Source: DASWJZ01 sp963720705
GTDB taxonomy: Bacteria > Pseudomonadota > Alphaproteobacteria > Rhizobiales > Afifellaceae
Length of the DNA: 64,000 nt
Assembly: GCA_963720705.1 (NCBI GenBank)
Contig: CAVRGJ010000005.1
Coordinates: forward strand, 620,001 to 684,000
Reading direction: 5' to 3'
Both the position numbers and the translations under genes were made by a program. The notes below the pieces were generated by a model. The model worked only from the letters and a program-made list of their open reading frames with translations, was not told where the DNA came from and made no database searches. Positions 39,918 through 48,285 of this stretch are shown one piece after another (position 1 is the first letter of the stretch; each line of letters begins with the position of its first letter).

Positions 39918-39932
39918 TTAACCCGCGCTTAA
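39918..39932. promoter_or_regulatory. Putative CtrA box upstream of minC
   Basis: TTAA (39918-39921) and TTAA (39929-39932) are separated by seven bases (CCCGCGC), the full CtrA consensus. A third TTAACC half-site is at 39963-39968. The box starts 63 bases before the minC GTG. In Brucella, as I recall, CtrA binds upstream of minC, and in Sinorhizobium CtrA is linked to minCD. Confidence 0.65.
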
Positions 39933-39980
39933 CCACCAGGGCCTCAAATCGTAAGGAAGCTGTTAACCGAGGCTCGTCCG

Positions 39981-40736
39981 GTGAACGTCGCCGTCCAACC
40001 CCGCAAATCGCTCCGCTTTCGCGGCCGTTCCTTCATGGCGCTTCTCTTCGCGCCCGAGCCGCCGATCGAAGACTGGTTCGCCGAGCTTGATGCTTGGTCG
40101 AAGAAGTCGCCCGGCTATTTCGTCGGACGACCGATCATTCTCGACGTTTCGGCCTTGCCGCTCGACAAGCAGGGCCTGACGAAGCTCATCGCCGACCTCG
40201 CGGAGCGCGACATCCGCGTCATGGGCATCGAAGGCACGAAGGCCTCGTGGCTCGGGCTCGGCATGCCGCCGCTCGTCTCGGGCAGCCGTGCGGCAGGAAT
40301 CAGCGATCTTGCCGATCTGACCGCGGGGCCGCAGCAAACGGTCCCTGCGACGGCCGGGGTAGCGGAGAAGCCGGCTCTTCCCGCTCCCCCCACCGAGCCG
40401 CGGCGCGCGGCGTCGATGGTGCACGAGATGCCCGTTCGCTCCGGCCAGTCGTTGATCTTCCCGGAGGGCGACCTCACGATCCTCGGCTCCGTCGCATCCG
40501 GATCGGAAGTCGTCGCCGGCGGATCGATCCACGTTTACGGCGCGCTGCGGGGCCGCGCGATCGCCGGCTCGACCGGCAATCCTTCCGCCCGCATCTTCTG
40601 CAACAAGCTCGAGGCGGAACTCATCGCGATCGACGGCCTCTACCGCACGGCCGACGAGATGGATCCGCAATACCGCGGCCGGCCAGTGCAGGCCTGGCTC
40701 GACGGCGAAACGATGTCGATGGCGGCGCTCAGCTGA
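39981..40736 (+). CDS. minC: Septum site-determining protein MinC
   Basis: Division inhibitor that caps FtsZ away from midcell, 251 residues. The N-terminal part (about 10-110) is the FtsZ-inhibiting domain, then comes a Pro/Ala/Thr linker and the C-terminal beta-helix domain (MPVRSGQSLIFPEGDLTILG, GGSIHVYGALRGRAIAG) that binds MinD. The start is GTG 39981; the following AVQPRKSLRFRGRSF fits the family. A CtrA box lies upstream. It is followed by minD after 23 bases. Confidence 0.93.
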   Translation: MNVAVQPRKSLRFRGRSFMALLFAPEPPIEDWFAELDAWSKKSPGYFVGRPIILDVSALPLDKQGLTKLIADLAERDIRVMGIEGTKASWLGLGMPPLVSGSRAAGISDLADLTAGPQQTVPATAGVAEKPALPAPPTEPRRAASMVHEMPVRSGQSLIFPEGDLTILGSVASGSEVVAGGSIHVYGALRGRAIAGSTGNPSARIFCNKLEAELIAIDGLYRTADEMDPQYRGRPVQAWLDGETMSMAALS

Positions 40737-40759
40737 CATTCCCAAGGAGGGTGGCGACG

Positions 40760-41575
40760 ATGGCCAAAGTACTGGTCGTAACATCTGGCAAAGGCGGCGT
40801 CGGCAAAACGACCTCGACGGCAGCGCTCGGTGCGGCGCTTGCGCAAACCGGCAAGCACGTGGTCGTCGTCGATTTCGACGTGGGCCTCAGGAATCTCGAT
40901 CTCGTCATGGGCGCGGAGCGCCGCGTGGTCTACGACCTGATCAACGTCGTGCAAGGCGATGCCAAGCTGCCGCAGGCGCTGATCCGCGACAAGCGCATCG
41001 ATACGCTGTCGCTGCTTCCCGCTTCGCAGACACGCGACAAGGACGCGCTCTCCGAAGAGGGCGTTGAGCGGGTGATGAAAGAGCTGCGCGAAAAGTTCGA
41101 CTGGGTGATCTGCGACAGCCCGGCGGGAATTGAGCGCGGCGCCACACTCGCCATGCGCCATGCAGACGTGGCCGTGGTTGTGACGAATCCGGAAGTCTCG
41201 TCGGTGCGTGATTCCGATCGCATCATCGGGCTCCTCGATTCGAAGACGGCGAAGGCGGAGAGGGGCGAGCGCATCGAAAAGCACCTGCTTCTCACACGCT
41301 ACGATCCGAGCCGCGCCGACCGCGGCGAGATGCTGAAGACGGAAGACGTGCTCGAGATTCTCTCCATTCCCCTGCTCGGCATCATCCCGGAGAGCGAGGA
41401 GGTGCTGCGTGCCTCCAATGTCGGCTCGCCGATCACGATCGCCAATCCGCTCTCCGCCGCGGGACGCGCTTATTCCGACGCCGCGCGCCGGCTCGCCGGC
41501 GAGACCGTCGTGCTCACGGTGCCGAGGGACAGGCGCAGCCTATTCGGCAAACTCTTCATGCGGAGGGCCGCATGA
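40760..41575 (+). CDS. minD: Septum site-determining ATPase MinD
   Basis: ATPase of the Min system, 271 residues. The deviant Walker A is SGKGGVGKTT (9-18), with the signature lysine pair, and the CDSPAGIERG switch II segment lies near residue 118. The C-terminal LFGKLFMRRAA is an amphipathic membrane-targeting helix. AAGGAGGG sits 8 bases before ATG 40760. It overlaps minE by four bases, so the three min genes form one operon. Confidence 0.96.
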   Translation: MAKVLVVTSGKGGVGKTTSTAALGAALAQTGKHVVVVDFDVGLRNLDLVMGAERRVVYDLINVVQGDAKLPQALIRDKRIDTLSLLPASQTRDKDALSEEGVERVMKELREKFDWVICDSPAGIERGATLAMRHADVAVVVTNPEVSSVRDSDRIIGLLDSKTAKAERGERIEKHLLLTRYDPSRADRGEMLKTEDVLEILSIPLLGIIPESEEVLRASNVGSPITIANPLSAAGRAYSDAARRLAGETVVLTVPRDRRSLFGKLFMRRAA

Positions 41576-41880
41576 AACTCTTCAATCTGTTCAGGAAGGC
41601 CGGTTCGGCGCCGATCGCTCGCGATCGGCTGCAGATCCTGCTCGCGCACGAACGCACCATCGCCGGCGGCTCCGACCTCGTCGCGGCGCTCCGGGAAGAG
41701 ATCCTGGCCGTCATCAAGAAGCACGTGCAGGTCGACCAGGAGAAGGTGCAGGTGCGGATGGATCGCGGCGAGTTTGTGTCGACGCTCGAGGTCGAGATCG
41801 AGATTCCAACGCCGATCAAGAAGATGAAAGCGCCGCCGCCGAAGATGGCTGCCGCAACGGCTTCGGCCACCGCTTCTTAA
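41572..41880 (+). CDS. minE: Cell division topological specificity factor MinE
   Basis: A 102-residue MinE, which stimulates the MinD ATPase and drives pole-to-pole oscillation. The N-terminal MKLFNLFRKAGSAPIARDRL binds membrane and MinD; the central LLAHERT and the C-terminal beta segments (VEIEIPTP) give dimerisation. The C-terminal Lys/Ala-rich tail (about residues 80-102) is longer than in E. coli, whose protein has 88 residues. The start overlaps minD (ATGA). Confidence 0.95.
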   Translation: MKLFNLFRKAGSAPIARDRLQILLAHERTIAGGSDLVAALREEILAVIKKHVQVDQEKVQVRMDRGEFVSTLEVEIEIPTPIKKMKAPPPKMAAATASATAS

Positions 41881-41918
41881 TTCGCCCTGCGTTGGTCGCC
41901 GCCTTGCCGGGCTCGTCG

Positions 41919-42770
41919 TCAGTCCGCCATGTATTTGGCGAAGCCGTCCTTGAAATCCGGGTGCCAGCGCGAGAGCGCCGGCCGGTTCAAGACGATGTCG
42001 TCCATCGCCCAGCGCATGCGCTTCTCGTCCATAGCGCGCGTCACGTCGTTGTCGGGGCAGAGGATATAGAAGTCGCCGGCGGTGAGGCCCTCGAGCATGA
42101 AATCCACCACCTGCTCGGATGTCCAAGCGCCGGCCGGCTTCTCCGTGCGCTCGCCACGCGTTAGCGCGGTGAAGGTGAAGCCCGGGATCAGAAGGTGCGC
42201 CGTCACCTGGCAGCCCGCGATGTTGCGAAGCTCGTGCGCGAGCGCCTCCGTCACAATTTTCACGCCGGCTTTCGAGACGTTGTAAGCGGTCTCGCCGGGT
42301 GGGCAGGTGATCCCCTGCTTGGAGCCGGTGTTGACGATTGCCGCCGGCTTCTGCTGCGCGATGATGGCCGGACCGAAGACCTGCACGCCGTTTACGACGC
42401 CCCAAAGATTCGTGTCGAGGATCGCCCGCCAGCGCTCGGGCTCGCCGAAGAGCGTGGCACCTGCGCCGCCGCGGCCGGCGTTGTTCATCAAAACTCCGAC
42501 TTCGCCGAACGTGTCGTAGGCGCGCTGCTTCAGGCGTTCGACCTCGGAGCGCTTCGATACGTCGGTCGGGACTGCGATGACGTCGCTCCGGCGGCCGGCA
42601 CGCTTTGCCACGCTTGCAACTGCCTTCTCCAGCGTGTCGACGTTGGCGTCCGCCATGCACACCTTCATGCCGAGATCGGCGAAACGCTCGGCGGCGGCGA
42701 GCCCGATGCCCGACGCCGCGCCAGTGACTACGGCGGCGCGACCTCTCTCGATTGCGGGATGTTGCGGCAT
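41919..42770 (-). CDS. Short-chain dehydrogenase/reductase
   Basis: A classical SDR of 283 residues from ATG 42770, chosen because GAGGAAAA precedes it; ATG 42809 would add 13 residues. The nucleotide motif is TGAASGIG, NNAG follows near residue 85, and the active site has NTGSKQG with YNVSK about 13 residues later. The C-terminus (DFKDGFAKYMAD) is acidic and fits SDRs active on sugars, steroids or bile acids, but the substrate is unknown. It converges on minE with 38 bases between stops. Confidence 0.9.
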   Translation of the reverse strand: MPQHPAIERGRAAVVTGAASGIGLAAAERFADLGMKVCMADANVDTLEKAVASVAKRAGRRSDVIAVPTDVSKRSEVERLKQRAYDTFGEVGVLMNNAGRGGAGATLFGEPERWRAILDTNLWGVVNGVQVFGPAIIAQQKPAAIVNTGSKQGITCPPGETAYNVSKAGVKIVTEALAHELRNIAGCQVTAHLLIPGFTFTALTRGERTEKPAGAWTSEQVVDFMLEGLTAGDFYILCPDNDVTRAMDEKRMRWAMDDIVLNRPALSRWHPDFKDGFAKYMAD

Positions 42771-43005
42771 CTGATTTTCCTCTCGTGATCCCGGCTTGCA
42801 TAATTCCACGCGGCGTTGCTCCGATAGATGAAATTCAAACGGGCTGACGACTGCGTGGCTGGTCCTTCGCGTGGCTGGCGTTCGGGCGGCCGATGTTAAG
42901 GAAGCATTCAGCCTGCCATCAGTTTGCTTAAACTTGTATACGAAATCTCGGCATCGACCACTTATCTCCGGGGTCCCTGTTTCTCATGGAGAAGTGAAGC
43001 GGCTG

Positions 43006-44769
43006 ATGCCGAAGACAAGCTTGGGCGCCTTGCGTCATTTCGGCCGCGACGATCGCGGCAACATCGCAGTCCTGTTCGCAGCGGCAATCGTGCCGCTCGT
43101 TCTGGCCATGGGAGGCGCGGCGGATATCGCGCGTTTCACCCGCTACAGGACGGAACTCTCGAACGCAGTGGATTCCGCAGCGCTCGCCTTGGCGAGGCGC
43201 GGCGAAGACGACACGGCGACCCAAGCGACTAAGTTCGTGTCGGACTATGTCGACGGCCTCGACCTCGAAGACTCAAAGTTCGCAATCGACGACATCACCG
43301 TTACGAAAACCACGAATGGCTTCCACGTCGATGCCGCTGCGACGATGGACACGATTTTTCTTGCCTTTACCGGCTTCGCCGGCGGCTCTTTCTCGTCGAT
43401 GAACATGGATATCCAGGCGGAGGTCGTCAGCTCCTCCAATCGGGTGGAGCTGGCGCTTGTCCTCGACAATACCGGCTCGATGAACTGCGGCTCCGTAGTC
43501 TCCGGCTCCTGCACGGGCAATTGGAGCAGCCCAGGCTCCAGTAGCCGCATCGCCGGATTGAAGAACGCGGCCCAGAAGCTCATCGATGTTCTGATGACCG
43601 ACGAAGCGCTGGCTGAAGACTTCGTCAAGGTAGGTGTCGTCCCGTTCGAAGGCGCGGTGAACATCAAGAACGCCAGCCTCGACTACAGCTGGCTCGACTG
43701 GAACGACATCGCGCAAGCCAAGTACAACGGCCGCAACTTCAACGACTACGACCTCGATACCAGCAACGACCCTTGCACGACCACCAGCTCCGGCGGCAGC
43801 CACCACCACCACGGGAGTGGTGGAACCACAACCACGTGCACGCAAACGACGGAGCGCGTCGGCCACAAGTGGCTGTTCGATCAGTTACATGCCAAGGATT
43901 CGAGCGTGGAATGGGCGGGCTGCGTTGAAATGCGCGCGGAGCCCTACGACCAGAACGACACGGCGCCGACCGCGTCGAATCCCGACACGCTGTTCGTGCC
44001 GTTCTTCTGGCCTGACGAGCCGGACAGCGACAACAACAACGGCGACTACTACACCAACAACTATCTCGACGATGACACGAGCTCGAACGGCAGCAGCGCG
44101 CAGAAATACACGCAGAAATATCTCAGCGCGAACGTGAACTGGCAGTCCGGCAAGAAGGACACGAGCTTCCCCTATGAGAGCGGCCCGAATTATGGCTGCC
44201 CGCGTCCGGTCCTGCCGCTCACCGACGACAAGAACGCGGTCGAAAGCTCGATCGACAACATGGTCGCCTATCCGGCCATGGGCACATACATCCCGACGGG
44301 TCTTGCTTGGGGATGGCGCGTGCTTTCGCCGGGCGCGCCGTTCACCGAGGGCGTGGGTCCGAGCGACCAGTACTTCGACAAGACGGTGAAGGCGATCGTG
44401 CTTCTGACCGACGGGGAGAACTCCGTCACCGGCATGAGCAACCACAACAAGTCGATCTTCAGCGGCTACAATTATATCGGGCTCAACGTGGACGGCGACT
44501 ATCGACTTGGCTCCGACAACGCTTCGACCGCCGAGGCGAACCTCAACGCAAAGACCGCGAGCCTCTGCGAAAACGTCAAGCAAGCCGGGATCAGGCTTTA
44601 TACGATCACGTTCGGCGACATTCCGAGCGCGGCGGAGTCGCTGATGCACGACTGCGCAAGCATCGAGAAGGGCGAAAGGCTCTACTACCACGCGCCGAGC
44701 AATTCCGAGCTTCAAAGCATCTTCTATTCGATCGGCCAGGATTTGAGCGACATCCGCCTGTCGATGTGA
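43006..44769 (+). CDS. TadG-like pilus assembly protein with von Willebrand domain
   Basis: A 587-residue protein with an N-terminal TadE/TadG-type membrane helix (RGNIAVLFAAAIVPLVLAMGG, about 18-38; first part typical of Flp pilus minor proteins) and a VWA domain whose MIDAS motif is DNTGSMN, followed by a distal TDGEN segment. Between them are inserts rich in Ser, Thr, Asn and Asp (about 190-380), including a GGSHHHHGSGG stretch. It lacks adjacent tad or cpa genes, so its partner machine lies elsewhere. ATG 43006 follows GGAGAA by 12 bases; GTG 42994 is an alternative. A terminator follows at 44796. Confidence 0.85.
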   Translation: MPKTSLGALRHFGRDDRGNIAVLFAAAIVPLVLAMGGAADIARFTRYRTELSNAVDSAALALARRGEDDTATQATKFVSDYVDGLDLEDSKFAIDDITVTKTTNGFHVDAAATMDTIFLAFTGFAGGSFSSMNMDIQAEVVSSSNRVELALVLDNTGSMNCGSVVSGSCTGNWSSPGSSSRIAGLKNAAQKLIDVLMTDEALAEDFVKVGVVPFEGAVNIKNASLDYSWLDWNDIAQAKYNGRNFNDYDLDTSNDPCTTTSSGGSHHHHGSGGTTTTCTQTTERVGHKWLFDQLHAKDSSVEWAGCVEMRAEPYDQNDTAPTASNPDTLFVPFFWPDEPDSDNNNGDYYTNNYLDDDTSSNGSSAQKYTQKYLSANVNWQSGKKDTSFPYESGPNYGCPRPVLPLTDDKNAVESSIDNMVAYPAMGTYIPTGLAWGWRVLSPGAPFTEGVGPSDQYFDKTVKAIVLLTDGENSVTGMSNHNKSIFSGYNYIGLNVDGDYRLGSDNASTAEANLNAKTASLCENVKQAGIRLYTITFGDIPSAAESLMHDCASIEKGERLYYHAPSNSELQSIFYSIGQDLSDIRLSM

Positions 44770-44795
44770 TGCGCGCGGCGTCCCTTCAATAGCAA

Positions 44796-44821
44796 AGCGC
44801 CGGGCCAAATGACCCGGCGCT
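44796..44821. terminator. Bidirectional terminator hairpin
   Basis: AGCGCCGGG (44796-44804) and CCCGGCGCT (44813-44821) form a perfect 9-bp stem with an 8-base loop, between the stops of the convergent TadG-like and PfpI genes. TCGATTC follows on the plus strand and TTGCTATTG on the minus, so both directions could be served. Confidence 0.75.
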
Positions 44822-44850
44822 CGATTCAATCCTGAGACAGTCGTGCCGGC

Positions 44851-45465
44851 CTATGCAGCCCTCGCCTTCGGGGCCGGTTCGGCGTGGCGGATCTCGGTGC
44901 CGAGCACCTCAAGGCAGTATTTCATGAACATCGCGAGACCCGGCCAGCCCTTGGCGGAAACGAGCTTGCCGTCGCGATGCGCGCCGGTCGGCGGGACGTC
45001 GATGTATTTGGCGCCGACGGCGGTCACCTCGGGCTCGCAATATTCAAGCGCCGCGACCTCCTTGCCGCGGATCGTCTCCGGCACGGCCATCAGCACCTGC
45101 GCGCCGTGGCAGATGGTGAAGATCGGCTTATCCTTCTCATGGAAGTGGCGGATGATCGCCTGAACGCGCTTGTCGATGCGGATATATTCCGGCCCGCGCC
45201 CGCCGGCTACGTAGACGGCGTCGTAGCTCTCCGGCTTCACGTCGGAAAAGCTCTTCTTCAGCGGGAAATTGTGGCCGAGCTTCTCGGTGTAGGTCTTGTC
45301 GCCCTCAAAATCGTGCAGCGAGGTGCGGAGAATCTCCCCCTTCTTCTTGTCGGGGCAGACGACGTCGACCTCGTGGCCGACCGCCTGCATCGCCTGCTCG
45401 AAGACGAAAATCTCGTATTCCTCGCTGAAATCGCCCGTCAGCATCAGGATTTTCTTGCCGGCCAT
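44851..45465 (-). CDS. DJ-1/PfpI family protein
   Basis: A 204-residue DJ-1/PfpI superfamily protein. The nucleophile elbow is FTICHGAQ (C119, H120) with a conserved Glu in GRGPEY (E93), as in PfpI-like proteases and glyoxalase III-type enzymes. No signal peptide is seen, so it is cytoplasmic; it may protect against reactive carbonyls. AGGGGAA is 8 bases before ATG 45465. It converges on the TadG-like gene with the terminator between them. Which activity it has cannot be told. Confidence 0.9.
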   Translation of the reverse strand: MAGKKILMLTGDFSEEYEIFVFEQAMQAVGHEVDVVCPDKKKGEILRTSLHDFEGDKTYTEKLGHNFPLKKSFSDVKPESYDAVYVAGGRGPEYIRIDKRVQAIIRHFHEKDKPIFTICHGAQVLMAVPETIRGKEVAALEYCEPEVTAVGAKYIDVPPTGAHRDGKLVSAKGWPGLAMFMKYCLEVLGTEIRHAEPAPKARAA

Positions 45466-45594
45466 GATGGTGCGTTCCCCTTTTTCCTCGGTCGCGCGGC
45501 TTGGCCACGCAGATGAAATAGCGAAGCGGAAGCTAGCATAGGTCGCGCGGCCGAGACTACCGGGTCGGTGGCCGTTCCGGCGCCGCGATTTTTC

Positions 45595-45609
45595 ACTAAA
45601 TCGATTAGT
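45595..45609. promoter_or_regulatory. LacI-type operator-like dyad before the sugar ABC operon
   Basis: ACTAA (45595-45599) and TTAGT (45605-45609) flank the palindrome AATCGATT (45599-45606). The central CG with AA and TT sides fits many LacI-family operators. It lies 118 bases before the binding-protein gene. A TTGACA at 45657-45662 could be the -35 box, though the -10 is not convincing. No LacI gene is adjacent. Confidence 0.45.
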
Positions 45610-45726
45610 CCATAGGCGAATTGCAGCCGGGGATCGCATTCCCGCGGGGGTGTCGATTGACACGCTTTGCCGCTGCCTCCAACGTGGCCGCGCCCTCATT
45701 GAGGGCCACGGGAGGAAACAAAGATC

Positions 45727-46689
45727 ATGAAACGTCTTTCGAAAGCGGCGCTGCTCGGCGGCGCCTTGGCCTTGGCTCTGTCTTTCGGCGCACCAGCCCA
45801 GGCCGCGAGCAAGCATCTTACCATCCTGATGTCCGTGCCGGATATGGCGTTCCCGTTCTTCGTGCACATGATGGACGCGGTTAAGGCCGAGGCGACCAAG
45901 CTCGGCGACATCGAGATCGTCGAGAGCGACGGCCAGCGCTCGTCGCCGAAGCAGACCGCCGACGTTGAGGCGGCGATCACCAAGGGCGTCGATGGCATCG
46001 TCATTTCGCCGAACGAGGTCGATGCGCTCGCGCCGGCGCTGCAGGAGGCCGTCGACGCTGGCGTCCCCGTCGTCACGATCGACCGCCGCGTGGACGCAGT
46101 GCCGGGCATACTCGCGCATGTCGGTGCCGACAACGTGAAGGGCGGCGAAGCGCAGGGCGAGCTGATCATGCAACTCTTCCCGAACGGCGCGAACGTTATG
46201 AACCTGCAGGGCCAGTCGGGCTCCTCGCCGGCGATCGATCGCAACAAGGGCCTGCACAACGTCCTCGACAAGGCGGCGGACAAATACAAGTTCGTGTTCG
46301 AGGACACGGCTGGCTTCGACCGTTCGAAGGGCCAGACGATGACCGAATCGGCGCTCGCCAGCATGGCGACGCCGCCTGACGTCATCGTTTGCGCCAACGA
46401 CGACATGGCGCTCGGCGCGTTGGAAGCGCTGAAGGACCGCAACCTCGTTGGCAAGGTCGTGCTGATCGGCTTCGACGCGCTGCCTGAGGCGCTGAAGCAG
46501 ATCCAGGATGGCAACATGACCGCGACGATCGAGCAGATGCCGGGCGGGCAGACGAGCGGCGCGCTCGACGCGCTCGTCTCGTTCCTGCGCGACGGCACCA
46601 AGCCGGCGCAGCAGGTGACGCTGCTCACCCCGATCGCCATCACGAAGGACACGCTCAATCAGGCCGAACGCCTGAACGAGGTGAAATAG
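45727..46689 (+). CDS. Sugar ABC transporter substrate-binding protein
   Basis: A 320-residue periplasmic binding protein of the ribose/galactose type (peripBP type I). The signal peptide is about residues 1-26 (KRLSKAALLGGALALALSFG, cleaved after AQA). The body has ISPNEVDALAPAL and the hinge region GFDALPEAL. GGGAGGAAAC precedes ATG 45727. It is the first gene of an operon with ATPase and permease. Sugar specificity cannot be assigned; ribose-like or inositol-like is an inference from the family. Confidence 0.93.
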   Translation: MKRLSKAALLGGALALALSFGAPAQAASKHLTILMSVPDMAFPFFVHMMDAVKAEATKLGDIEIVESDGQRSSPKQTADVEAAITKGVDGIVISPNEVDALAPALQEAVDAGVPVVTIDRRVDAVPGILAHVGADNVKGGEAQGELIMQLFPNGANVMNLQGQSGSSPAIDRNKGLHNVLDKAADKYKFVFEDTAGFDRSKGQTMTESALASMATPPDVIVCANDDMALGALEALKDRNLVGKVVLIGFDALPEALKQIQDGNMTATIEQMPGGQTSGALDALVSFLRDGTKPAQQVTLLTPIAITKDTLNQAERLNEVK

Positions 46690-46743
46690 GACGCAGGAGG
46701 CGGCCGGCGGTTCCCGCTGGCCGCCTCCCCTCGAAGTGTCATC

Positions 46744-48273
46744 ATGACCGAGCCGCTTCTCCGCATGGCGGGGATCACCAAGCAATTCCCCGGCGTGCTT
46801 GCGCTCGACGCCGTCGATTTCGAGGTGACGCCCGGCGAGGTGCACGCACTGCTCGGTGAAAACGGCGCCGGCAAGTCGACCCTTCTCAAGGTGCTTTCAG
46901 GCGCGCAGCGGCCGGACGGCGGGACGGTCACCTTCGGCGGTGAGGTCGTGAGCCCGGAGACGCCGCACGATGCGCAGCAACTCGGTATCGTCACCATCTA
47001 CCAGGAGTTCACGCTGGCGCCGAACATGTCGGTGGCCGAGAACGTCTTCATCGGTCGCGAGCCCGGTCCCGGGGTATTTGTGAACTGGCGCAAGATGGCG
47101 GCCGATACCCGCTCGGTCACCGACCGGCTCGGCCTCGCGGTACGGCCGACAACGATTGTCCGCGACCTGAACGTTGCCGAACAGCAGATGGTCGAGATCG
47201 CGCGCGCCCTGTCGATGCGGTCGCGCATGATCGTCATGGACGAGCCGACCTCGGCTCTCTCCTCGACGGAGGTCGAAAAGCTCTTTGGCATCATCCGCGA
47301 TCTCAAGGCGCAGGGGATGAGCGTCGTCTTCGTCACGCACCGCCTCGAAGAGGTGATGGAGATCTGCGACCGCTACACGGTGCTTCGCGACGGGCGTCTC
47401 GTCGGCAGCGGTGCCATCGCCGAGACGACGATCGACGACATCATCCGCCAGATGGTCGGCCGCGACGTGAGCTCGCTCTTTGCGCATCGCGATGCTGCCG
47501 CACCTGGCGATGTCGCACTCAAGGTGGAGGGACTGACCCGCCGTGGCAACGCTCAGGACGCGCACGCGACCGTTCTTGACGGCGTCTCGCTCGAAGTGCG
47601 GCGCGGCGAGATTCTCGGCATCGCCGGCCTCGTCGGCGCAGGACGCACTGAGATGGCGCGCGCGATCTTTGGGGCGGATTCGTTCGATTCCGGCCGCGTC
47701 GTCATCGACGGCGTCGAGGTGCATATCCGCTCGCCGCAGGACGCAATCCGTCACGGCATCGGGCTGGTGCCCGAGGACCGCAAGCAGCAGGCGCTGTTCC
47801 TGGCGCTCGCCGTCCGCCCCAATCTCAGCATGGCCGCACTCGGCAACATCGAGCGCTTCGGGATATTCGTCGACGAGAAGGCCGAGCGCGGGATGGTGGA
47901 GGAATTCCGCGCGGCGTTGAATATTCGCATGGCTGGACCGGAGCAGGTCATCGCCAATCTTTCCGGCGGCAACCAGCAGAAGGTGGTGCTCGCACGCTGG
48001 CTAGCGCTCCGCCCGAAGGTCCTGATCGTCGACGAGCCGACGCGCGGCATCGACGTCGGCGCCAAGGTCGAGGTGCATCAGCTTCTATTCGATATGGCGC
48101 GAACCGGCATCGCCATCATTGCGATCTCGTCCGAGCTGCCGGAGGTGATGGCGATCAGCGACCGCATCGTCACGATGCGCGAGGGGCGCGTCACCGGCGG
48201 GGCGCTGCGCGATGAAGCGACCGAGGAAATGTTGATGTCCATGATGACGCTCGGCGCGAAGGCGGCGGCTTAG
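46744..48273 (+). CDS. Sugar ABC transporter ATP-binding protein (double NBD)
   Basis: A 509-residue tandem ATPase of the RbsA/MglA/XylG type. NBD1 has GENGAGKST (38-46) and Walker B VMDEPTSAL; NBD2 has a degenerate Walker A GLVGAGRTE, the normal pattern, with intact LSGGNQQKVVLARW and LIVDEPTRG. It energises sugar import together with the permease downstream, 12 bases away. The ATG at 46744 has only a weak upstream site (CGAAG). Confidence 0.94.
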   Translation: MTEPLLRMAGITKQFPGVLALDAVDFEVTPGEVHALLGENGAGKSTLLKVLSGAQRPDGGTVTFGGEVVSPETPHDAQQLGIVTIYQEFTLAPNMSVAENVFIGREPGPGVFVNWRKMAADTRSVTDRLGLAVRPTTIVRDLNVAEQQMVEIARALSMRSRMIVMDEPTSALSSTEVEKLFGIIRDLKAQGMSVVFVTHRLEEVMEICDRYTVLRDGRLVGSGAIAETTIDDIIRQMVGRDVSSLFAHRDAAAPGDVALKVEGLTRRGNAQDAHATVLDGVSLEVRRGEILGIAGLVGAGRTEMARAIFGADSFDSGRVVIDGVEVHIRSPQDAIRHGIGLVPEDRKQQALFLALAVRPNLSMAALGNIERFGIFVDEKAERGMVEEFRAALNIRMAGPEQVIANLSGGNQQKVVLARWLALRPKVLIVDEPTRGIDVGAKVEVHQLLFDMARTGIAIIAISSELPEVMAISDRIVTMREGRVTGGALRDEATEEMLMSMMTLGAKAAA

Positions 48274-48285
48274 GGGGAGGAAGAC

